A DNA stretch of 17,827 nt from contig CAAGDT010000143.1 in NCBI GenBank assembly GCA_900768675.1, forward strand, positions 1-17,827, read 5' to 3'. This DNA is from Oscillospiraceae bacterium (GTDB lineage: Bacteria; Bacillota; Clostridia; Oscillospirales; Ruminococcaceae). Position 1 is the stretch's first letter; the number at the start of each line of letters is the position of its first letter. This document shows, piece by piece, positions 1-5,263 of the stretch. Both the position numbers and the translations under genes were made by a program. Under the pieces are notes generated by a model. It searched no databases, was not told the origin of the DNA, and saw only the letters and a list, made by a program, of their open reading frames with translations.

Positions 1-8
1 ACATCAAT

Positions 9-119
9 TAGTGTGTACGGCGCAAAAGCGCACAAAGTGCGCTTTTGTGACAGCTCAAAGCCTGCTTTTCAGGCTTTGAGCCAATAACTGTCCTGCGGAC
101 AGTTATTGAGTACACACTA
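9..119. repeat. Cloverleaf element: three perfect hairpins inside an outer stem
   Basis: A 10-bp terminal inverted repeat (TAGTGTGTAC at 9-18, GTACACACTA at 110-119) closes three consecutive hairpins. Arm 1 is 23-33/37-47 (CAAAAGCGCAC, loop AAA; two further pairs possible at 21-22/48-49). Arm 2 is 53-64/70-81 (GCTCAAAGCCTG, 5-nt loop). Arm 3 is 82-93/97-108 (CAATAACTGTCC, loop TGC). Nearly every base is paired, so either strand could fold as a four-way junction. There is no U-tract, which argues against a simple terminator. The ends could also be read as a TA duplication around an 8-bp inverted repeat (11-18/110-117), as in IS630/Tc1-type miniature elements. The geometry is read directly from the sequence; mobile element, structured RNA or protein-bound cruciform are all inferences. 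Confidence 0.8.
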
Positions 120-347
120 TTTATAATCAAGCCTTTTTCCCCGCACTGAATACAGCTCTATGTCTCCGCAGAGAGGCTTATTATCATCATGCGCAATTAT
201 CTGCCCGGATTTAAGCAGGCAGGTTACTACTTCCGATTCTCCGTTAGTTTTTAAAACACCTCTTGCAAAGCCGGAGCCGCGGGTTATAATAAGAGCGTCT
301 GCCTTAAGATTGGTTACGTCCCCGTTTGTATAGTAAGTGATTGGCAT
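117..347 (-). CDS. Small protein of unknown function, possibly truncated, weak macro-domain-like start
   Basis: This is a 76-residue ORF that I do not recognise with confidence. It is very likely expressed: an AAAGGAG ribosome binding site sits 7 nt before the ATG, and a perfect consensus promoter lies about 40 nt upstream (388-416). The N-terminus (ITYYTNGDVTNLKADALI) resembles the first strands of macro (ADP-ribose-binding) domains, which typically open with a GD-x-T-x-x-x-x-DA pattern, but the NAAN-type binding loop is absent (ITRGSG follows instead). Macro domains are usually well over 130 residues. The TAG stop lies inside the terminal repeat of the cloverleaf element, so the frame may have been cut short by its insertion. 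There is no signal peptide or membrane segment. Existence of the gene is likely; its function is open. Confidence 0.6.
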   Translation of the reverse strand: MPITYYTNGDVTNLKADALIITRGSGFARGVLKTNGESEVVTCLLKSGQIIAHDDNKPLCGDIELYSVRGKRLDYK

Positions 348-387
348 TTCCTTTCTCCTTTACAGCGGGTCTTTCCGGATACCGATA

Positions 388-416
388 ATTATAGCACTAT
401 CCTGCATTTATGTCAA
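388..416 (-). promoter_or_regulatory. Sigma-A promoter of the small gene at 117-347
   Basis: On the minus strand TTGACA (416-411) and TATAAT (393-388) are separated by exactly 17 nt, with GTGC before the -10. Both boxes match consensus. The expected start is near 381, giving a leader of roughly 34 nt before the ATG at 347. Confidence 0.9.
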
Positions 417-443
417 TTATTGCAGAGCAAGGGGATAAGGCTA

Positions 444-524
444 CTGCACAAAAAGAAAAGGCTTCATAAGAAGTTGCACAAAAAGTTGCAAATCGGGTTG
501 CACAAAACAGGGGATTTGCAATCG
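444..524 (+). repeat. Direct repeats TTGCACAAAA / TTGCAA(A)TCG between divergent promoters
   Basis: Copies of a TTGCAC-type motif occur at 444-455 (CTGCACAAAAAG), 474-485 (TTGCACAAAAAG) and 498-507 (TTGCACAAAA). They alternate with TTGCAAATCG at 486-495 and TTGCAATCG at 516-524. Three copies are tandem with a 12-nt period. The array lies between two divergent promoters and touches the -35 box of the rightward one. It could be a binding array for a regulator or relaxosome protein, or decayed coding sequence. No start-plus-SD combination supports a gene here. Confidence 0.5.
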
Positions 525-550
525 ACAGGAGGTAAAATAGCGGCTATAAT
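522..550 (+). promoter_or_regulatory. Probable sigma-A promoter of the ClpP/coupling-protein chimera
   Basis: TCGACA (522-527), a 17-nt spacer and TATAAT (545-550). The -35 differs from consensus at one base. The predicted start near 557 gives a leader of about 50 nt to the SD-like AGAGAGG at 591-597. Confidence 0.65.
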
Positions 551-605
551 AAGGGCATAGTCAAGGTCGCGACAAAAACATACTGCAAAAAGAGAGGTAC
601 AGAAA

Positions 606-2003
606 ACGAACATTACAGAACGCATACTTATTGAAAGCTCGGACTCGGTAAGCGAAACAAATCTTGCCGCCTTAAGCGCCTCAAAGGGCGTTATCACAAT
701 CTCGGAGCCTATATCCGCCGAAACCTCGGTGAAATTCGCTCTGCTGCTTAAGCACCTTGCCGCAGAGGAAAAGGAACTGACAATCCTTATCGACTGCCCC
801 GGCGGCGAGGTTAATGCAGGACTTGTGATGTACGACCTTATACAGGCGTACCCCTACGGGGTGGATATGTACTGTATCGGTCTTGCGGCAACGGGAAGCT
901 ATATTGTAACCGACCCTAAGGGCAGGCTGTACAGCTGCTACGCCGACTATATTCGTGGTCAGGGCTACAATGTAATTCACCTTGACTTTATCCACCCGGA
1001 AAAATCCGACGGCTTCAACCCCTTTTCCTACGCAAAAAAGCCGGACGAGATAATGAAGCTTGCAAGCTACATTACCTACTCCGGAAAAAGCGTAAACTCC
1101 AATGCCGACCCCTTCTGGGACAACTGCGCTAATCTGCTGCTTTCGGGGGTAATCGGATATATGGAGGACGACCACTATCCTGCACACAAGAGAAATATAT
1201 CGGAAATTACTAAGCTCGTTTCGCTGATTGACCCTCAGGCAATCGAGGACGGGGAGGCTTGCGGCTATGACAATAAGCTGAATATGCTTCGCAGGCGGTG
1301 TGAAGCTATGGGCAGGCAGGAGCCATGGAGCTATATCCAGTACCGGAAGCTGCGGCAGACTCCCATTAAAACGCTGAACTGCATACTTACCACCCTGCAT
1401 GGGAACTTAGGCGCACTTGACACTCCGGAAATTAACAGCATGATGTCAAAGCCTACCGTAGATTTCGGTAAAATCGCCTCCGAAAAAACCGCGGTTTTCG
1501 TTGAGGTAAGCGACACCGACCGCTCAAAGGACCTGCTCATAAACACCTTTTTCACTCAGGCGATGAACTCTCTTTGTTCCTTTGCAGACGAGAACTGCAA
1601 GGAGGGCAGGCTTCCTGTACCCCTGCGGTTTATTCTGGACGACTTCGGCACAAACTGCCGCATTGAGGGCTTTGAGAATATGATTTCAAACATACGCTCC
1701 CGCGGTGTTTCAGCCACGATTATCCTCCAGTCCGAATCTCAGCTGAGGATGGGCTACGCCGAAAGCGCCCACACGATTATGGACAACTGCGACACCTTTA
1801 TCTACATGGGCGGAAACGACGTTGACACCGCCCGCACAATCTCCCGCAGAGCCAACAAGCCCCTGAGCCGCATACTTGATATGCCTGTTGGGACAAACTG
1901 GGTTTTCAGGCGTGGGCAGAAGCCACGGTTTTCAGAGACAATTGATGTTGAGGGGTATGCGGCGGTTGCTTGCATTGATAACAGGGATAAGAAGGAGAAA
2001 TAA
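606..2003 (+). pseudogene. In-frame chimera: ClpP-like N-terminus joined to VirD4/TraG coupling-protein C-terminus
   Basis: Residues are numbered from the codon at 606. Residues 1 to about 95 look like a divergent ClpP serine peptidase: a strand ending ILIDCPGGEVNAG (the ClpP INSPGG loop), YDLIQ, then CIGLAA. At about nt 880-900, where ClpP would supply its catalytic Ser (AASMG), the protein switches to the type IV coupling protein pattern (SYIVTDPKG, then FNPF, DPFW, a Walker-B-like FILDDFG near residue 345, SRG, LQSESQL). The ClpP triad is lost. So are the coupling protein's membrane anchor and Walker A, so neither activity is expected. No ATG/GTG/TTG follows the SD-like AGAGAGG (591-597); ACG at 606 sits at ideal spacing and may be a lost ATG. 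The first ordinary in-frame start, GTG at 729, has no SD and falls inside the ClpP fold. Most likely this is a deletion scar between two genes of an integrative conjugative element; an assembly error is the alternative. Confidence 0.75.
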
Positions 2004-2035
2004 AGGGGGAAGGCGATTACTGTAACAGAATAAGA

Positions 2036-2070
2036 AATATCCTCCCTGAGAGTGGCTCGGGGAGGATATT
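2036..2070. terminator. Bidirectional intrinsic terminator between the chimera and rpsI
   Basis: A 15-bp stem (2036-2050 with 2056-2070, one T-G wobble) with loop AGTGG separates convergent genes. T-rich tails follow on both strands (GTTTGTTT on plus, TTTCTTATT on minus). It lies 32 bp after the chimera stop and 25 bp from the end of rpsI. Confidence 0.8.
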
Positions 2071-2095
2071 GTTTGTTTGGTAAAATAGGGGACGG

Positions 2096-2494
2096 TTAAC
2101 GCTTGCTGAACTGCGGAGCACGACGAGCAGCCTTTAAGCCGTACTTCTTTCTTTCCTTCATTCTGGGGTCTCTTGTAAGGAAGCCAGCCTTCTTGAGAAT
2201 GGGGCGAAGTTCATCGCTGTACTGAAGAAGAGCTCTGGAAAGGCCGTGACGGATAGCGCCTGCCTGACCTGTAACACCGCCGCCTGCAACTGTGCAGACG
2301 ATGTCGAACTTATCGGTAGCGCCTGTTAAGGTAAGGGGCTGACGAGCGATAAGCTTTAAGGTATCAAGACCGAAGTAGTCGTCAATATCTCTGCCGTTGA
2401 TGGTGATATTGCCGCTGCCGGGGTAAACACGTACTCTTGCAACGGAGTGCTTTCTTCTGCCTGTGCCGTAGTAATAAGGTTTAGATTCGTACAT
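2096..2494 (-). CDS. rpsI: Small-subunit ribosomal protein uS9 (S9)
   Basis: The 132-residue product is full length for bacterial S9, a 30S head protein whose C-terminal tail reaches the P-site tRNA. It shows YYGTGRRKHSVARVR at the N-terminus, the AGGGVTGQAGAIRHGLSRAL core, RDPRMKERKKYG, and the invariant SKR terminus that contacts tRNA. The gene starts 14 nt after rplM with its own GGAGG SD, as in the usual L13-S9 pair. Its 3' end faces the conjugative-element remnant. The 3' end of rpsI is a documented integration site for streptococcal integrative conjugative elements, which fits this layout. Confidence 0.98.
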   Translation of the reverse strand: MYESKPYYYGTGRRKHSVARVRVYPGSGNITINGRDIDDYFGLDTLKLIARQPLTLTGATDKFDIVCTVAGGGVTGQAGAIRHGLSRALLQYSDELRPILKKAGFLTRDPRMKERKKYGLKAARRAPQFSKR

Positions 2495-2508
2495 TGTTTT
2501 TCCCCTCC

Positions 2509-2937
2509 TTAAAATTCAAATTCAACAGGCTTCTGAGCAGCATTCTTGTGCTCTGCGCCTCTGTAAAGACGAAGTCTTGTCATAGCCTTGCGGCCGATTG
2601 TTGTGTTGGGAAGCATACCGTAAACAGCAAGCTCCATAGCCTTTTCGGGCTTTGTTTCCATAAGCTTTGCGTACTGAACGGACTTTAAGTGGCCGATATA
2701 GCCGGTGTGCCATCTGTAGTACTTGTCCTGAAGCTTGTTTCCTGTTAAAACTGCCTTTGCGCAGTTGATGATGATAACGTGGTCGCCGCAGTCGCAGTGA
2801 GGTGCGAAGGTGGGCTTGTTCTTGCCTCTGAGGATTGAAGCCGCCTGAGCTGCAACACGTCCTAAGGGCTTGCCTGCTGCGTCTAAAATATACCACTTGC
2901 GTTCTACTGTTTCTGCTTTGGGCATATAGGTTGACAT
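2509..2937 (-). CDS. rplM: Large-subunit ribosomal protein uL13 (L13)
   Basis: The 142-residue product has the normal length of bacterial L13, an early-assembling 50S protein. Family features include KWYILDAAGKPLGRVA near the N-terminus, ILRGKNKPTFAPH, the GDHVIIINCAKAVLTGNK strand, and YGMLPNTTIGR followed by LRLYRG near the C-terminus. An AGGAGG site lies upstream of the ATG and a near-perfect promoter at 2986-3014 leaves a leader of about 40 nt. I saw no convincing L13-leader structure beyond a short GCG/CGC stem. The gene is cotranscribed with rpsI. Confidence 0.98.
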   Translation of the reverse strand: MSTYMPKAETVERKWYILDAAGKPLGRVAAQAASILRGKNKPTFAPHCDCGDHVIIINCAKAVLTGNKLQDKYYRWHTGYIGHLKSVQYAKLMETKPEKAMELAVYGMLPNTTIGRKAMTRLRLYRGAEHKNAAQKPVEFEF

Positions 2938-2985
2938 TGTAGATTTCCTCCTGTTTTTTTCTTGCGTTTTTTCGCTGACTTTGCT

Positions 2986-3014
2986 ATTATATACGTTTCG
3001 GTGGGGTTTGTCAA
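2986..3014 (-). promoter_or_regulatory. Sigma-A promoter of rplM-rpsI
   Basis: Minus strand TTGACA (3014-3009), 17-nt spacer, TATAAT (2991-2986). Both boxes match consensus, as expected for ribosomal protein genes. The transcript should begin near 2979. Confidence 0.9.
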
Positions 3015-3104
3015 TGGTTTTTCGGAACTTTTTTGAAATATATCTCGTTTTCTCTCGTTTTCTCTTTATTTCTCTTAGTTTTTCTGCTTTTATCGCTTAT
3101 CATT

Positions 3105-3443
3105 TCACTTTGTAATTCCGTATTTTTTCTCGCACTCTCTGAAGGTTTCAAGCAGGTCCTCAACGCTGTTATCGTTTGCGTCGTGCCACTCCATAACCTT
3201 AAGATACGGCTTTGCCCAGCAGCGGTACAAAGTGTTTGTAACAGCTCCGATTGCGCCGAAGGCGTCCTTTTCACCGGGTCTGCTTATAAAAATAAGCCTC
3301 TTCCCCTCGGAAACATCGTTAAGCCCCTTTTCGGTAAACATCAGCTTCACAACACGGTAGGTATCCTCAAGATCGTGCCTGCCCAAAGAAAGAATTACGC
3401 TGTCGTCAAGCTCCACTACTACTTTGTATTTATAGTTTTCCAT
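3105..3443 (-). CDS. Conserved-looking hypothetical protein, 112 aa
   Basis: I do not recognise the family. The product is soluble and slightly acidic. It has a strand-like N-terminus (YKVVVELDDSVILSLG), a likely helix (DTYRVVKLMFTEKG), a strand KRLIFISRPG, a glycine/alanine-rich segment with AFGAIGAV, an aromatic stretch (YRCWAKPYLKVMEWHD), and a charged C-terminal helix (VEDLLETFRECEKKYG). It has no signal peptide or transmembrane segment. Expression is well supported by a GGAGG SD 9 nt before the ATG and a strong promoter at 3480-3508. No obvious terminator separates it from rplM, but rplM has its own promoter. Being monocistronic between a sigma module and ribosomal genes gives no clear functional hint. 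Confidence 0.8.
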   Translation of the reverse strand: MENYKYKVVVELDDSVILSLGRHDLEDTYRVVKLMFTEKGLNDVSEGKRLIFISRPGEKDAFGAIGAVTNTLYRCWAKPYLKVMEWHDANDNSVEDLLETFRECEKKYGITK

Positions 3444-3479
3444 AGCTGTTTTCCTCCGTTAAGCCGTTTATTGCTTTTT

Positions 3480-3508
3480 ATTATAGCATATCATAGATTT
3501 CAAGTCAA
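3480..3508 (-). promoter_or_regulatory. Sigma-A promoter of the 112-aa hypothetical gene
   Basis: Minus strand TTGACT (3508-3503), 17-nt spacer, TATAAT (3485-3480) with TGC immediately before the -10, an extended -10 style. It lies about 40 nt upstream of the ATG at 3443. Confidence 0.88.
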
Positions 3509-3532
3509 CGCTAAGAGTTTTATTTATTACGC

Positions 3533-3563
3533 AAAAAGGTGCAGAGCAAGCACGCCCTGCACC
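3533..3563 (-). terminator. Intrinsic terminator after the anti-sigma gene
   Basis: On the minus strand GGTGCAG (3563-3557) pairs with CTGCACC (3544-3538) around a 12-nt loop and is followed by TTTTT (3537-3533). It lies 13 bp past the stop codon of the anti-sigma gene. Confidence 0.8.
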
Positions 3564-3575
3564 CAAATATTAATT

Positions 3576-4556
3576 TCAGAACTCAATCCGCTCGTCGTCG
3601 AAGACAAGAGCTGAAAGCTCGCTGATATCAATCGGCTCCACAAAGGTCATATATATTCTTCCGTCTACTGCCTCTTCTCCGCTGTTCAGGCTTATAATTT
3701 CGCCTCGTGTAGCAACATTCTGCAAAGAAACCCTTTCTCCGTTTTTCATTTCTGCCCATACCCGTTCCTTATAGTGAACTGCCACCATGTTATGTTGACT
3801 ATAAGTACCGTCAATTCTTGCATTAATTGCAGAAACCGTTATTTTTTCAGCGTTGATTACTAAGTCATCGCCCTGCACAAGCCGCTTATCGCTTCCGATT
3901 ACCTCCATCGGGAAACCGATTTCGCCCTTTATTTCCTTTATAAGCTCCTCTGCGGCGGTCTTGGCAGTAAATTCAGCCTTCCACACTGCGCCCGGCTCTG
4001 CATCGTGATTTGTAACGCTGACGGTTATATCTCCGCCGTTGACCTCTCCTAACAAATCGGCTCTTAACCTTATCCTTTCCGGGCTTTCCTCCAGAACATA
4101 TACATTCATACAGTAACCGTCAAAATTGCCGTTTTCGCTGTTAACATTTATATGATAATCGGAACTACCCTCGAATACAGCCCCGTTTTTCGCATCCGCC
4201 CTCAGCATAAGATACATACCGCTGTTGGAAACTGCGGCGGCTTCAACGGAAAAATCCGCATAGGTAAAGGTATTTTCGATAACCCGCTCGTTTTCGGGCA
4301 CATACTCCTGCAAATTCTCCGCCTTTTCGCCAAAAATCCGTGCGAAAGCCTCAGCGTAGTTCCAGTTGCTTACTGCACCTACGCCCACCGCAAGGGCGCC
4401 CACCGCCGCTAAGCCTGCCGCCAGTCCCCCGAGCCTTCTATAGCTTCTTTTTTTGGGTGCAGTACTGCTGTTTGCCCTTTCTATAATGCTTCCCGCAAGC
4501 TCCTCCGGTGAAATTTCCGAATTCATCCGGGAATACATAGCTTCAAGTCTTTTCAT
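3576..4556 (-). CDS. Membrane anti-sigma factor-like protein (DUF4179 type)
   Basis: About 326 residues. A short cytoplasmic N-terminus (residues 1-40, helical, basic KKRSYRR just before the membrane) is followed by one transmembrane helix (about 43-63, Gly/Ala rich) and a large strand-rich extracytoplasmic domain. This is the layout of anti-sigma factors encoded beside ECF sigma factors in Clostridia and Bacilli; DUF4179 is my best family guess. I chose the ATG at 4556 because AAGGAGG sits 5 nt upstream. An in-frame ATG at 4574 would overlap the sigma stop as ATGA but has no usable SD. The gene follows the sigma gene at once and ends in its own terminator. It probably binds and silences that sigma factor until an envelope signal arrives; the signal is unknown. 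Confidence 0.8.
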   Translation of the reverse strand: MKRLEAMYSRMNSEISPEELAGSIIERANSSTAPKKRSYRRLGGLAAGLAAVGALAVGVGAVSNWNYAEAFARIFGEKAENLQEYVPENERVIENTFTYADFSVEAAAVSNSGMYLMLRADAKNGAVFEGSSDYHINVNSENGNFDGYCMNVYVLEESPERIRLRADLLGEVNGGDITVSVTNHDAEPGAVWKAEFTAKTAAEELIKEIKGEIGFPMEVIGSDKRLVQGDDLVINAEKITVSAINARIDGTYSQHNMVAVHYKERVWAEMKNGERVSLQNVATRGEIISLNSGEEAVDGRIYMTFVEPIDISELSALVFDDERIEF

Positions 4557-4570
4557 AAAAGCCTCCTTGT

Positions 4571-5029
4571 TCATTCCTCAAGCAGGGTTTTGAGCTTGTC
4601 CCTGCCCCGCTTAAGCCTTGCCTTAACGTTGGTTTTGGAAATTCCCAGCATAGCGGAAATCTCCTTGACCCCGTAGCCCTCGTAATAATAAAGATAGATT
4701 ACAATGCGATAATTCTTGTTCAGCCTGTTCACCGCAAGCAGCAGCTCCCTGTCCTCCCTTGTTTCAAAGGCAAAATCCTCGGTAATATCATTCCTGCCCT
4801 TAACCCAGCGGGATTTAAGGTGATTTTTTGCTCTGTTTGCGGCAGTCCGTATAAGCCACGCCTTTGCGTTTTCATCGGCGGCGAAATTTTCTTCGCTTTT
4901 GTACAGCAGGAGAAAAACCTCCTGCATAATATCCTCTGCGTCGGCACGGTTTTTGACGTAGCTGTAAGCCACACGGAAAACCGTGCTTTGGAACAGGCTT
5001 ATGTAATGGGTAAATTTTTCCTCGTCCAT
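4571..5029 (-). CDS. ECF-type RNA polymerase sigma factor
   Basis: The 152-residue product is typical for an ECF sigma factor with only regions sigma2 and sigma4. Sigma2 spans about residues 9-75 (SYVKNRADAEDIMQEVFLLLYK, AWLIRTAANRAKNHLKS). Sigma4 spans about 97-150 (YRIVIYLYYYEGYGVKEIS, then the recognition helix in GISKTNVKARLKRGRDKL). I chose the ATG at 5029 because AAAGGTGAT lies just before it; an in-frame start at 5065 has no SD and falls in the promoter region. Upstream at 5066-5098 is an ECF-like promoter, suggesting autoregulation. The next gene encodes the cognate membrane anti-sigma factor. Confidence 0.95.
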   Translation of the reverse strand: MDEEKFTHYISLFQSTVFRVAYSYVKNRADAEDIMQEVFLLLYKSEENFAADENAKAWLIRTAANRAKNHLKSRWVKGRNDITEDFAFETREDRELLLAVNRLNKNYRIVIYLYYYEGYGVKEISAMLGISKTNVKARLKRGRDKLKTLLEE

Positions 5030-5065
5030 TTCATCACCTTTCTTAACTTCTAAAAGCGCTTTCAC

Positions 5066-5098
5066 TTATAAGACAACTCGGGAGAGCGAACGGTTACA
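5066..5098 (-). promoter_or_regulatory. Probable ECF-type autoregulatory promoter of the sigma/anti-sigma operon
   Basis: On the minus strand TGTAAC followed by CGTT (from 5098) and GTCTTATAA (5074-5066) are separated as in ECF promoters, which carry an AAC-containing -35 and a (C)GTC-type -10. No good sigma-A promoter is visible before this operon. The assignment is by motif analogy. Confidence 0.5.
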
Positions 5099-5109
5099 CC
5101 ATACAATAC

Positions 5110-5243
5110 AAAAAAATTTGCGCCCTAAAGGGAGCCCATTTTGGCAGTTGTGCCGGGCAGCAACTCTCATATTACTGAAAGTCAGCTTGCCCGGCGGTTT
5201 TCACATACTGCTATACGGTCACTCCCTGAAGAGCGCAATTTTT
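5110..5243 (-). terminator. Long imperfect hairpin with U7 tail after the esterase gene
   Basis: An outer stem pairs 5112-5116 with 5239-5243, 5118-5123 (TTGCGC) with 5233-5238, and 5130-5134 (GGGAG) with 5222-5226, with a 6x6 internal loop. A central hairpin pairs GCCGGGCA (5152-5159) with TGCCCGGC (5188-5195). A competing short stem pairs AGTTG (5146-5150) with CAACT (5161-5165). On the minus strand the structure ends in seven T (5116-5110). It probably terminates the dnaD-to-esterase operon, although it is far larger than needed. The region holds no gene. Confidence 0.45.
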
Positions 5244-5263
5244 CATATATACTATTATCCTGA

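Noticed and set aside
9..119. Cloverleaf read as a tRNA
   Set aside because: Arms are 11-12 bp and lack the T-arm TTCGA, the D-loop GG and the 7-bp acceptor geometry.
464..697. Minus-strand frame across the repeat and promoter region
   Set aside because: It covers the TTGCAC repeats and a promoter, has Cys/Phe-rich low-complexity composition and matches no family.
681..1400. Long minus-strand open frame of 239 codons opposite the chimera
   Set aside because: It is a shadow of the ClpP/coupling-protein frame, whose plus-strand translation shows clear family motifs; it has no SD or family likeness.
2522..2896. Second minus-strand frame inside rplM
   Set aside because: Arg/Ser-rich frame-shifted shadow of the uL13 gene.
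3011..3274. Minus-strand frame of 87 codons overlapping the 3' half of the 112-aa gene
   Set aside because: Its Lys/Arg/Glu-rich tail reflects the purine tract, and it has no SD of its own.
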